Positions 11,701 through 22,294 of a stretch of 64,000 bases of DNA are shown piece after piece. The stretch lies in NCBI GenBank assembly GCA_039111635.1, contig JBCAQO010000001.1, positions 2,108,001-2,172,000 of the forward strand, read 5' to 3'. The translations under genes were made by a program, and so were the position numbers. The first letter of the stretch is position 1. Each line of letters starts with the position of its first letter. The notes under the pieces are model-generated. The model saw only the letters and a program-made list of their open reading frames with translations, searched no databases and was not told where the DNA came from. The stretch is from Heterobasidion occidentale. Its lineage: Eukaryota; Basidiomycota; Agaricomycetes; Russulales; Bondarzewiaceae.

Positions 11701-12724
11701 AATCTCGACTAAACTGTTCCTACGAATCGAGGTCAGGACATTATGTGTCATGCTACAAGTCCGAGCTAACATATCGCACTCGAACTAGCCACGACATTGG
11801 TTGCAGCATACATTGGTTTCTGGTCCCAAAGAAGTTGAGACCAATTCGATTGCCATGTTTTCTCAAGTCTCAAATCACTTGGCTGATTGGTAAATATATC
11901 ATACACATTCTTTTCTCGCCGCGTTAACAAATCTGCAGGGTTGTGTCGCTCATCTTGTGCCACGATAAAACGAAGGCGCGCGCGCGCCAGGTCGAGAAAC
12001 TCGCTGAAATCGCTCAGAAACTGCGCGGTTATAATAATTATTCGGCCTTGCGCGCGTTCGTGGCTGGTATCAACATGGCTACATACCAGGGCGATCCAAC
12101 CATGGAGCTATTCCAGCTGAAAGCTCCCGGCCTCTCGAAATCATTGCAGTCGTGGGACCTGCTACTTCAATCCGTTCGATCACACCGTGCCTATCGCATG
12201 GCTCTCCGAAATACCAAGGGCCCTTGTATTCCTGCTCTGTACGCGAGCGGTTCACTATTGCCGTGATAGTATTGTATCTGATCATTTTTATAGTGAGGTC
12301 CATCTATCAGACCTTATCAAAGCCCACGAAGGGAACCCCGACTTCAATAGGCACGACCCGACAAAGATCCATTGGGCAAAGTTCAGCATGATGGGCAAAT
12401 TCATTCTTTCGACTACCCAGTTTCAGGCCCAATGCAGAACGTCAAGCGATTATAATTTCCCTGTGCGAGAACATATCAGCGATTTGTTGATGAGGGATTG
12501 TGTGATGGATGCTGAAGTAAGTATCTTCTTTCAAAAAGCCTATTCACACTGAAGCAATCTTGTCTTCGTCGCAGATGCAAAAATCCCGAATCACTCCTCC
12601 ACCTGATCTGGATGAAATCGATGACTCTACGCGGCTTTATCTACCCCGCACACCGTCTCGCGACAATGGCGTACCGACGAAGGACACCGCATTGATCCGC
12701 AAGTTGATGTTTTGGGGATCATGA
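8744..12724 (+). CDS. Ras guanine nucleotide exchange factor with N-terminal GTPase-like domain
   Basis: This is a RasGEF that would activate a Ras-type GTPase. The start is MPTPDSSQSPLDAVATS. A serine/proline-rich region is followed after the first intron (about 9627-9676) by a P-loop domain: VTIAVVGDSGCGKS with GxxxxGKS, then DGVIVCYDVSQEASF and VVFACKCDLE at the NKxD position. Next come the RasGEF N-terminal module (PWATLEELLDKLLFLAVSGD, YISHFLLTHRRFVTP) and an acidic linker. The catalytic RasGEF domain shows RQVEKLAEIAQKLRGYNNYS, ALRAFVAGIN, KIHWAKFSMMGKFI and NFPVREHISDLLMRDCVMDA. The last exon ends KLMFWGS before the TGA at 12722. At least eight introns are present. Confidence is high for RasGEF, and good for the GTPase-like part because of the exact P-loop. 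Confidence 0.85.
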
Positions 12725-13090
12725 TTGGGGGAATTTGTTGGCCTTGGGCTTCCATATGCTGCCGTCGGAGGATAGACTTTTATTTCTACCTGCTGCCTTG
12801 GATGATTCATCCGGAGGATACCCATTTCTTGCATATATCATCATCGTATCACCACCATCTTTCACTAACCCAGTTGCTTTATGAATTATCTACGCATGTA
12901 CGCTTACGCTTGCTCTACCCATTCATCGATTGCTTATCTGGGTGTACTACATGTGAACTACGAATTCTGCGCCTCGGTGCTACCAGAGAGGAAATGGTAA
13001 GTACGGAGGGTCAGCATCTTCGTTAAATAAGTACAAGATGATCTCAGACTCGCTGTACGGCAGCGCCTTTAAGAGAGATAGCCATACATT
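12725..13090. other. Convergent intergenic stretch
   Basis: About 365 bases between the RasGEF stop and the stop of the PAP2 gene on the opposite strand, so it holds two 3' ends. No further gene is visible. Confidence 0.4.
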
Positions 13091-13731
13091 CTATCCAAAC
13101 AATGATCGCACATGCACTTCAGCGATGCCCCCATATTGATTTCCTCCGTGTGTCCAGATAGCAAACCACAGGAAGGCGAAAGCAAATCCATAAGCACATC
13201 CGCATAAGACTTGAGGCCATGTATGGTGCCCCAGCCAGATCCTGGAGATGGCTATAAGCGCTGCCCAAGGAATGACGATGAGAGGAGGGACAGTCCTAGA
13301 GATTGCGCTGGTCGGAAAAGAGGGATGTATCGGTAGGTATGCACACGCAAGGGGGATATACGTTCCAAAGTATGTGATCGTCGCCGAGTGCGTACTGGGC
13401 ATCCTGCAGAAGTTGGTCAGTACAAGGCTCATCAAATTATCCTCTTGGCAATGGCTTTCTACCCGTATGTCTTTTTACTCTTTGGTTGTAGTGGACGCGG
13501 TTGGCGAAAGACACGTTTCAAGACCTTGACAGTCAAAGAACACGCAACGGCGCCAAGACTGAAATAGGCCACACCAGCAGAACGACTATACAGCACGACA
13601 CTTGCTGTCAAACTTGTCACTGTGAAGTTGGTCTGAAGAGGACGTGAGACGATAGGACTACAAGAAGGAGTAGTGGTACTTACATGATCTAGGAAGCGCA
13701 AGGCATACGATCGGCAAATCCTTGATGACAT
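13091..13731 (-). CDS. PAP2-family phosphatase, dolichyl-diphosphatase-like
   Basis: This membrane phosphatase probably acts on a lipid pyrophosphate in the ER. The three PAP2 signature blocks are visible in order: KVLKRVFRQPRP (KxxxxxxRP), MPSTHSATIT (PSxH), and SRIWLGHHTWPQV (SRxxxxxH). The third block has HTW-x-QV as in dolichyl-diphosphatase (CAX4/DOLPP1), where the usual PAP2 aspartate after the histidine is replaced. Hydrophobic segments flank the blocks (LACAYLP, PPLIVIPWAALIA, YGFAFAFLWFAIW). Translation from the ATG at 13731 joins LRFLDH to TNFTVTSLTASVVLYSR over a short intron (GTAAGT, near 13635-13683). An upstream first exon cannot be excluded. The family is secure; the exact substrate is inferred. 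Confidence 0.78.
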
Positions 13732-14370
13732 CCTGGTTTATCAGTTGAAGTATAGCTGTTAATTTGAGAGGTAACAGTCAGTACTCAGCGCTCAGCCCTG
13801 GTCCATCTTGCTGGACAGCGCGACGTACCAGCATGCTTCGTTCTGAGAGCAAATTGGGAGCAAAACCTGAACAAATGCCCCAAGATACATTCTCCGATCT
13901 CACGTTTCTGCCTTTTATTTACAGTAAATACTTGAATTTGAATCAGAATTTGAAAATAAACAAAGAGGAGAATCTCGGCATCGATTTTCGTGTATGATCC
14001 ACCCACTGATCATCGATCATCGCCGAGGTGGATCGGGAGAGGCAAGTGGAGGTCGCAAGGCTTGTGCGGCAATCATCGATCAAGCTGAATGGCACAATAT
14101 CGAAAAACAATACAAGAAGCTCGTTTGCATATGTACCCTGATACAGATGATTGCCAACTAGCTTGCATGGATATGTCCCACCAAGAAGCCTATCTGACCT
14201 ATATCGCAGGGTGAAAGTGACATCTATCACTTCTTCACAACAAAGTGTTGTGAGACTGATCGTAATCAGTTGGAAGGCAGAACATCTGCCTGGTACGCCT
14301 GGCGCACTCATCTTGAGACAGCTGGCGTGTCTTTGCTGACCATTAGTTTTCTTCAACGAACAAAGACACT
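13732..14370. other. Intergenic: PAP2 upstream region
   Basis: About 640 bases between the PAP2 start and the MYG1 stop. The 10-mer TCAGCGCTCA lies at 13785-13794. A minus-strand open frame at 13943-14356 has no recognisable motif and lacks a supported gene structure. Nothing else is seen. Confidence 0.35.
13785..13794 (+). promoter_or_regulatory. Recurrent 10-mer TCAGCGCTCA upstream of PAP2 gene
   Basis: It lies 54 bases upstream of the PAP2 start codon, inside the 13-mer CTCAGCGCTCAGC (13784-13796). The identical 13-mer occurs at 29631-29643 upstream of SEC9. A regulatory role is inferred. Confidence 0.35.
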
Positions 14371-15835
14371 TTAGAGCTTCAGTGCTTGTTTGGCCATCTC
14401 CAGCACGCCCTCTCTGGTCTTGTTTCCTCCGATGAAGCCCGATGCATGAACGAAGATGCCTCCGTCGATACCGGACACACGCGACAGATCGTCATCCCTC
14501 ACGCCACGCCACGCCTCAGGAAGCGCCTTGCGGCTTTCGAAGCTCTCGGGGGAGACGGGGACGGCTTGTATGCGCCAATTGCCGCCAGTCTCATCAGGGT
14601 AGAGAACATAGAATGGCTGTGTCTCGCGCGTGATATCGAGCTCGGATTCCAACTCGAACAGGTGCTCCTGCACATTGAACTTTAGTGATCGTCAAAGGAG
14701 AGGATATGGAACAGAGAAAGCACCTTCCAAGGAGCGAATGCTTCGAAAAGGATGATGCGTCCGCTGACATCAACCTGGTTCCTTTTGTTGAGTGCAGCTG
14801 CTACAAGATCCCTTGCAGGAAGCCACGCTTTGCCATAGTAGTCGAGTCTCCCGAAGAACTCTTCGCCAGTGAGCTTGGACGCCTTGGCAAATTGAGTCTA
14901 TATATGCAAGGCTTGTGATCAAGAAACTTCGAAAGACGTAGATGACCAGAAGACGTACGTTGACGCTCTCATGGTCAAAGCTCTCGTTCCAAGCTGGGTT
15001 CAACCAGCCAACACGACTCGAGAGATCGGTGCGGCTGCGATATTTAGGTTGTAGGTCGTTAGAGTATTGCGAGATGCCATTATCGATGCCATCGATGGCT
15101 TCGATAAACTCCTGTGTTTATAAGTTTGAATAACGAAAACAAGTTGCGAGAAGAGGACAAATCAAGTACCTTGTACAGTTTTAACCACAGGGTGTTCACT
15201 TGGGAATCGTCTTGCGAGAGCTGGAATCTGTTCGCAATAATCTCGCGGCCAAAATGTCTGCGCAATAAGAATAAGTCAGCAGCGGAATAAGTGTGAGGAA
15301 ATGTGATGCACTTGTATATGAGACCGGCCGAGGATAATTTTGTGCTGAAGCCATGTCCGAAAACCTCGGTAAACCCGCGTTGATGATGATCAAAGCGCTT
15401 AATCGATTCGTCGTATACCGCTCCGACATCGACGACGATGTCACAAGTGTCGAGAATTTTGGGGTCCCTGGAACGCTTGACCTCTGGTCCATGCAATGAG
15501 AGATGGTACAAGAGGTCCGAATGATGGCGTAAATACCTGCATCGTGGTAGGTGGTGGTTTGCTTGAGAAGAAAGACGGCGAGTGCTTCGTCGCAGTGGAA
15601 GGTACCATTGTGGGTGCCTATAATCTGTAGTGGATATTGGTCTGTACATCTAATGCTTGAGGAACAGTTTGCATACCTTGAGGCCTGTGTCCATCTTCGC
15701 CTTCTTTATAGGCTGTGCGTCAGCTTGCGAGGCCATGGATGTTGCTTCAAGGTGGAGAGTGGCGTTACGATGATGCAGAAGCAGAAATCGTCTGTGTGGG
15801 AAGTGGCCAAGTGCTAATCTGCAGCATGACTGCAT
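14371..15835 (-). CDS. MYG1: MYG1 family exonuclease
   Basis: MYG1 proteins are DHH-type 3'-5' RNA exonucleases; the human protein works in nucleolus and mitochondria. Motifs in order: IIGTHNGTFHCDEALAVFLL, IVVDVGAVYDESIKRFDHHQ with the DHH triad, NTLWLKLYKEFIEAIDGIDN, WLNPAWNESFDHESVN, and a C-terminal DETGGNWRIQAVPVSPESF with SGIDGGIFVHASGFIGGNKT before the stop at 14371. Four or more introns are required. Two in-frame ATGs exist. The one at 15835 adds 33 residues, basic and histidine-rich (QSCCRLALGHFPHRR) with no acidic residue until position 30, like a mitochondrial presequence. The one at 15736 gives MASQADAQPIKKAKM with a possible nuclear signal. Identity is very likely. Confidence 0.9.
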
Positions 15836-16153
15836 GGTCTAGTAAACTCTCTCTTGGTCTACTTATGGACGATGCTCAATTTGTCAAGCCGATCAATAGC
15901 AATGCGATGTGATGCGATATGGTGGAAATAATATAGTGCGAGGTGGTATGCTAAGAAACCAGATATCGAAACGACACCGAGCTGTAATGCGGTGGAATAG
16001 GTAAAATGTACGAAGTCAATCGCACCGGTCCGACCCCAAGATCGCACAAGGGCATAAGATCAAGTCCGAAAAAACCAAAACAACTGTCCGTCCATCTAAT
16101 GTTGACTTCAAGAGTAACATCAAGCTCCCCAATGTCCCACAGCATGCCTGAGC

Positions 16154-16703
16154 CTACACCAGTGCAAGGACGCCTCCAAATACCACGCCTACCAGGCTGA
16201 CTATCACAGCATTACGCTGCAGTGGCAGTGCAGCAGCAATGTAGCTGTCGTCGGGGCCGTACACTCCGCCCGAACCTGTCGCTCCAGGGCTCGGCGCGCC
16301 GTTTGGACCATTTCCACCGCCATCTATGTCTGTTGGCGCAGTGGGTAAGGGCCCAGTAGATGTTGATTTCGATGATGATGCGGTGCCAGAACTACCACTT
16401 GCACTGGCAGATGAGTTTCCTGACGATTGTGAGCCGCTGGCGCTAGATGGGGCAGCGGATGAGGCGGGAGTGACGGTGATTGGGATGGCTATGGAGACGG
16501 TATGTGGTTGACGGTTGTTGTCGAACGACAGGGATGCAGAGAAGGATGTGGCCACGGAGGCACTGGCAGCACTGGCTGACCCAGAATTGCTCTGTTCGCG
16601 AGGTTAGGGCCATGGTCCATGAGATACGGGGGCGAGGGAGTCACACCTGTGTGTACGCAGCGAGAGGTGCGAAGATGAGGGCAAAGAGAATTGAGGCGCG
16701 CAT
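16154..16703 (-). CDS. Small secreted serine/threonine-rich protein, probably GPI-anchored
   Basis: The start MRASILFALIFAPLAAYTQ at 16703 is a clear signal peptide. One intron (GTGTGA..AACAG) leads to SNSGSASAASASVATSFSAS. The rest is Ser/Thr/Ala-rich (SSGNSSASASGSSGTASSSK), expected to be O-glycosylated, then a Gly-rich part. It ends in the hydrophobic tail AVIVSLVGVVFGGVLALV, typical of a GPI attachment signal. It is about 160 residues long and has no enzymatic domain. It starts 212 bases from the divergent gene at 16915, so the two probably share a promoter region. The cell-wall or surface location is inferred from composition alone. Confidence 0.7.
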
Positions 16704-16914
16704 GCTGGTCGTGGGCGATGGTCGTTAGAAAGAGGGACGGATATGCTATTGGAGCATGCCGGCAGCGGAGACAGGGAGCAAGGCCTTGTGAGGCGTGGGA
16801 GCACCGCGTGACCACGTGGTCTGCACCGCGACGCGTCGCCGTTTTGGCCCGTACCCCGCAAAGTTCGCGTACTTAATAGCGTCAGTGGCAGGACCCGATG
16901 GTCGACGATCGACT

Positions 16915-18322
16915 ATGTCTCCTACCCCCATCCTACCCTATCCAGTTAATTTAATCCTTCACTACATCTCCCCTCCCTCACAGCTCAACGACACTATCCC
17001 CCCACACATACTCTCCCGCTCCCTCCTTCAGAGACATCGTTTTCTCGGTATCACCCCAGATGACCCCGCCAACTACCTGTGCTGGCCATCGTCCAACCGT
17101 GACAGAACAATGAATTTGTTGGAGTCTCTACCAAAGTCTCTCGACGACCCTTCATCGTTTGATCTTCGGGTGCAGTACCTTTCAGATATAGAGCATACAT
17201 ACGCCCATGCACACGTCTCTTCCACGAACGAGTCGGATGGTCTCAGGCTTGTGTTTCAATGGGAACCGTCCGACGACAGTTGGAAGTATCATGACGCTGG
17301 TCAGATGCCCTTCCCATCGGCAAGCTATCCGTCCTTGAAAGACGCACTTGCCATGACGGGAGCTTCAGATCGGATACCCTATGAAGCGAATTCGAGCAGC
17401 CATGCTACACCTGGCGAGAGTGATGATGACGATTATTGGAACTCGTATGCCTCCCGGGCCGACGGTGACGATACAGAATTGGATGGGCCTCTCGTCGCCA
17501 GACACAGTGGATCTGAGGTCGGCGATGATGCCTATTGGGCACAATATGCCTCCGTGCAGGGTATGCTGTTTTCCCTCTCCCGCATTTTGAAACGTGCCAA
17601 TGTAATTGCCTCTTTCAGGCAGTGCGGACTCTACCATCCCCTCCCCGGTGGTCAGATCTAAGCGTAAACTCCATGCGCCCACGACAGAGCTGGAGCCGCA
17701 TTACATCCACGCTGAAGAACCTCTTCCCATCCCTCCTGCTACTATTCGCCCTCATAATATGCACGCACACGGTGCCATCCCATCACCCGACACCCTCTCA
17801 CGCCGACTCACCGCTCTATCTCCGCGACTCAGTCGGCCTTCCTCCCCGCCAGGCTCGCGTCCAGATTCAGCTTTTGCACAGATGATGCTGAGACATGATC
17901 CAGAGGCAGTGTCTCCTATAGGCAAGGACACTGCAAATGAGAGCGCTGAAGAAGACGATACCGATACGCCTCCATTATCCACAGAATCCACACCACTGGA
18001 TGTGGCCGACAAACTGCGCCTCGATGTATCGGTTGAGCTGGAAACAGAAACAGATGATAAAGTGCTCTCTCCGCGGCCCATCAAATTGAATGGTGCTTCG
18101 TTCCTGCGACAACAGAGCGAGACGGAGGACGAAGCCTCAGAGTACGCGGAAACCTCTTCGGATGCATCAGAGGGGGATGACGGCGTTAGGGAGGCAATCA
18201 GAGGTGTATTCCGGCTATGGATGGCCTCGAAGCAGAAAAATGCGTTGAATTCTGGGAAGAGCAATGAAACGGCAGGCGAAAGAGTGTTTTTGAGGATCGT
18301 TCGAGAGGCGATTGAAGAATAA
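16915..18322 (+). CDS. Acidic protein of unknown function
   Basis: I do not recognise a family. The start MSPTPILPYPVNLILHYISP is preferred over an upstream ATG at 16795 because it begins the conserved-looking part, and the upstream extension overlaps the promoter. One intron (GTATGC..TTTCAG, about 17562-17619) joins YASVQG to SADSTIPSPVVRSKRK. Features: an N-terminal hydrophobic/proline region, WPSSNRDRTMNLLESLPKSL, two repeated DD(D)YWxxYAS elements, a basic RSKRK patch, long acidic Ser/Glu stretches (ETEDEASEYAETSSDASEGD) and a C-terminal amphipathic stretch RGVFRLWMASKQK..RVFLRIVREAIEE. It is divergent from the surface protein at 16703. It is a real gene by length and codon continuity; the function is unknown. 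Confidence 0.7.
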
Positions 18323-18653
18323 TTATGGTGGATGGATGTTTCATCATCAGCAAGCGGTTCACAACAAAGTAGTGTTGATTTTACAGTCTAGCCAACAGCG
18401 TCGTGTATCACATCTGTAATCTTTACTTTTGAGTTCGACGAAACGCACTACCTAGCTAATTGTCATCCAAAGCAGCACTCCAGAACCGTCGAAAACAAAC
18501 ATTGCAATTCAACGTCAACAACAGTAACGACAGGATGTCAACAGCAGTAACGAGAGGGTGAGATATACACAGGTGGGATAACAGTGATATACGAAACGAT
18601 GCCAGAGTCTGTGCAAGTCAAGATGAGTCTTGACATTTTAGCAACTGAGCAGA
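18323..18653. other. Convergent intergenic stretch
   Basis: About 330 bases between two convergent genes. The only notable feature is an imperfect direct repeat: CAACAGTAACGACAGGATG and CAGCAGTAACGAGAGGGTG at about 18518-18559. No gene is visible. Confidence 0.35.
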
Positions 18654-19790
18654 TCACAGAGCGACACCAGCCTCTATGATACTTGTCATGCGCAATATGG
18701 CGATATTCACCACATTCAAAAACTGAGTATTGTCAGGCGAGAGCGTCTGTTGAGCAGGTGCAGTCGAAGACGTCGTCGCCGGGGTGCTTGTCGGGCTTGC
18801 GGATGAGGTGACGAATGTGCTACTCAACACCGTGTGTTTGGAAGATGATTGCAGCTGTGAGGAGCTCGAGGCGTGCTGCTGGGAGGTGATCGGTGGGGAC
18901 TTGGAAGAGGAGGAAGAAGTAGATGTCGGAGTGAGCGAAGGCAAAGGCGAGGACTTGGCTGAACTGGTCGGCGCCAGAGAGGTCTTTGATGAGCTAGGAG
19001 GTATCTTCGACGTCGAAGTACTGCCGTCGTTCCCGTCGCCGTCATTGTAAGACCATGAGCCTTCTATAATGCCATCGATGACGTGGTCATAGAACCTGAA
19101 AATGGCAGGGCTGAAGTCAAGGCCGCCAGGGGGACAACCTGGACACTGTTTTCGGCATTACGCCGAGTATAAAGTTTGGTCAGACATGAATGGAGAAAAT
19201 ATGGCGGGAAACGTGTATGCCTACCTCGTCGACGATCTGGGCTTGTGTACTTTTGCCGTTCACGGTGATGGTGATCATCTTGTAACAATGCGCGCCATTG
19301 TCCCAATCCTCATCGAATGCCGCATATAAGTTCACAGAGAGACCTCAGCAGTGGGTGATCATATACACACATGGATATTCAAAGCAACGATCTACCACCT
19401 CAGATACAGTAAGCCTAGATAATCCAGATGGCTTCAAACATTTACACTCACGAAGTCCGAGGCGGTATAAAATCCACCACAAGCGCTACTATATAATATA
19501 CAGGGAGTCAGGAGTCATAACAGACACGCCATTCACAGTCGCAGATAAAAGAGGAACGCCAACACGTACTCGCCAGGTGTAAAGACAGTGAACTCGCCCG
19601 CTACTCTCTTCTGTAACCCTAAGAAGGCGTTCTCACTGGCGCGCGTTGCATTCACGGCGCGCAGGACGTTGCGATGATTGCGAGGGCCGAGCGCGCTGGC
19701 AGGATGGTGCTGAAATCCTGCATAAGCGCCGCTGATAGACATGAGGAAACTAAGTAAAGACAGAATGGGCACGAGGGTGAATGAGGGCAT
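18654..19790 (-). CDS. Secreted expansin-like (double-psi beta-barrel) protein with Ser/Thr-rich tail
   Basis: Signal peptide MPSFTLVPILSLLSFLMSIS at 19790. After the pre-region (ALGPRNHRNVLRAVNATRA, VAGEFTVFTPGE) four exons give the barwin/expansin-like fold signature: SACGGFYTASDF, then HCYKMITITVNGKSTQAQIV-DE, then CPGCPPGGLDFSP and GIIEGSWSYND. The conserved cysteines (ACGG, HC, CPGC) match single-domain fungal expansin-like or RlpA-like proteins, which loosen or bind polysaccharides without known hydrolysis. The tail is almost pure Ser/Thr/Pro and ends TSIIEAGVAL, a weak GPI-like end. Introns have GTACGT, GTGAGT and GTAGGC donors. Family confidence is good; the activity is inferred. Confidence 0.75.
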
Positions 19791-20287
19791 GTCTAACGAA
19801 GGGTATCTGGAAAACAAGGGCGGAAGGAAAACGACACCCAAATTTCCGCCTCTTTATACAATGAGCGTGAAAAGAAGGAGGCGGTAGCTTCCCCATGGGA
19901 AGATGGAGAGCATTTGGACAAGAACGTACTTACAGGACACCGCACTTGCCTTATGCGGCCTTTTCGCAGCCCTGGGCGCCAACATGTATGCTTCCGAGGA
20001 ATCGCTTCAAACGCGTGATGAGTGATGTTCAAATACCCAAACGTCAAGGACAGCAATAGCAATAGATCAAAGACACGTTGTGTATGCGAAAAGCAAGAGG
20101 TTTCAGGGTATTAGGTTGCTACCCAGAAATTATGCCTACAAAACAAGGATGCAAGGTCGTCCAGAGCAAGATATAGTGATATCAACACTTACAAGAATAA
20201 CTACGAGAGCAGACAAAAAACATCAACAATAAATGGTAAACATGAGTAAAAAACAACCCTGCAAGATCATGATAGATAACCCCGAGG
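19791..20287. other. Intergenic: expansin-like gene promoter
   Basis: About 500 bases between the expansin-like start and the SRA gene stop, both on the minus strand. TTTATACA lies about 60 bases upstream of the expansin-like start on the transcribed side. No gene is recognised. Confidence 0.35.
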
Positions 20288-21785
20288 TCAATCACTAGAA
20301 CTGCCTTCGGGTTCGTCCTCGTCTACGACCGATTCATCTGCGACAGCTGTTTCATCGCTGGCTCCTCGTACTTTATCTTCATCTCGAGGAAGAAGAGGTT
20401 GGCCAGGAAGTCGCTGCCACATGAATGGTCAGCATGAGAGCATAGAAGGTGAGGCCATCCTACCTTCAAGGCAAACTTGCAGACCATGTATCCCTTCGGA
20501 TTCAGACCCTTTTCCATCCAAGCCTGAGAAGAATAAGTCAGAACTCAGTAAAAATAAGGAAATGTGAACAAGAACCTTTTCGACCACGTATAATCCGTCA
20601 TAGCGATAGCTGGTTGCATGCCATCAGAAAACAACAGATATTTCAGTTGAGATATTCTACCAACCCTTCAGTGGGAGCAAACGGGGACTTGAGCTTGTAT
20701 CCCCGTATCACCCTCACCGGTTTGTGAGTTTCGGAAGATATCTAAATGACATACATCAGAGAGACTCGTGAGTGAACTGCACGGTTTTTACTGACCTTCA
20801 AGGCCTTGTTGAATGAGTTTTCAAACGACTGGTCTGAGCTTTGAGGTGCAGTTCGTAACTAAGCCAGAGAAGGATGAGTATGATAATGATTCATAAGCGT
20901 TCGTCACTTACGTTCTTCGGCGCGTTTTTGGTGCCTTTTAAGTCCCTGCCACCTGTTACAGAGACTGGGTTATTAAACGAAACACATGCAACAGGTTGGT
21001 GTCGCCTGACCAGAGCCGGTGAAGGTACTGACGCAACGCGCGTCAGTCTCAATCTATGCACAAGTGTTGAAGGACCCACAAAGCATAACCCAGATCTACG
21101 TCATCTTCGTAACCTCCGGAAAGAGCAATGGAGTATGCACCCGCAGACGACCCAGAGATCCCGGCCACCCAGGGTCTATCATCTTTCAGCTTGATAGTGG
21201 TCTACTAAAGCAACTGACTTAACTCACGCGTGGATAGAGTCTGCACTACAAGCTTCTCTATTTACCAGATGTCAAAGATGGCATCTATAGCGATACACCC
21301 AAAGCCACTGACCTTGTCTCCCACCAAGTTCCAACTTCGATGTCGGGTATGGATCCAAATGTTTTACTAGAGATCACAACACCTATGAGAGCCAATGTCT
21401 TAGACAAGAGTAGAACATACGGATCATATTTCCGCTTTCCCATAGGCCTGCTGGGCTCCGTGTCGTGATCGACACCTACTCTTTGAGAGACGGGGGTAGG
21501 CTGACCTCGCTCTTGCACAGCAACGTAGTCGATCTTTTTACCAGCATTGCGACCACTTCTGCGTAGACCGGTAGAAGGCGCGTCTACATTGTCAGTTGAG
21601 GCCGTGACACGCAGAGCTTTAGATGGTGGCTCGTCGTCTGTAGGCTCGGGAGTTGGCGCCCTTCGCTTCCTGGCTTTGGTTTTTGAGGCCTTTGGAGCAA
21701 AGACTTGCGGAATGTTAAGTGATTCCAAAAGTTTTTTGTTTGCGGCGATATTTCGTTCACGTTGTAGTTCGTAGGCTGTTGGCAT
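20288..21785 (-). CDS. SRA-YDG domain protein (UHRF1-like DNA-methylation reader)
   Basis: The start MPTAYELQRERNIAANKKLL is followed by a basic segment (KASKTKARKRRAPTPEP) and LRRSGRNAGKKIDY. The SRA domain is spread over several short exons: KTFGSIPDIEVGTWWETR, ALSGGYEDD region, TYTGSGGRDLKGTKNAPKN, QSSDQTFENSFNKALK, HKPVRVIRGYKLKS, YRYDGLYVVEKAWMEKGLNP and MVCKFALKRLPGQP. The order and the GSGGRDLKG motif are diagnostic. It ends in an acidic tail, EDEPEGSSSD, with the stop at 20288. There is no RING, PHD or Tudor module as in UHRF1, so it looks like the short fungal form. SRA domains bind hemimethylated or methylated DNA, so the organism probably has cytosine methylation (inference). Confidence 0.88.
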
Positions 21786-22294
21786 CGTGGAAGGGATGAA
21801 AGCGGCGACTTGGAACTTGCTCGGGAAACGCGACGTGACAGAGCCACGTGAGCGCAATTCAGTCGTCCCAATCAAAGACGGTGAATGCTTGCACATTGCC
21901 GTACTGGTCAAGGTGCATCGCAAATATTCCCCTGCCCAACGAAGAGATTCTCATTCCATCTATCTAGCTGATGCCTCAGGTGATGTGCTCTCCACTGCCA
22001 GAGTCAATTCAGAAACAATTCACGGAAAGGGTTCGGCTGATGTTCATGATGCATTGATGATGCCAGAACCTGCATCAGAATCCTGAATCCATCTCTGCGA
22101 CTGCATTCAACACTGCCGTACTTTATTATAAGCCATTGAGACATGAAATTTCAAGAAAGCAAAAGAGAGAAAATATATATGAAGGATGCAAAGAGCAATG
22201 TAAAGCATCGAAAATAAGGCTGACAACACAAGCGAATATCAATATAAGTAAGCTCCCTTCTCCAGTAAACAGTTCACAGACACTCACAATCCAA
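21786..22294. other. Intergenic stretch
   Basis: About 510 bases between the SRA gene start and the stop of PL8 gene A. It holds the SRA gene promoter (CACGTGAG near 21843-21850) and the PL8 3' end. No gene is visible. Confidence 0.35.

Noticed and set aside
11975..11990. GCGCGCGCGC run as a possible repeat or Z-DNA site
   Set aside because: It lies inside RasGEF coding sequence (KARARQVEK) and is too short to treat as a separate feature.
18784..19050. Acidic plus-strand frame
   Set aside because: Antisense to the Ser/Thr-rich tail of the expansin-like protein; TCN codons read backwards give Glu/Asp/Gly.
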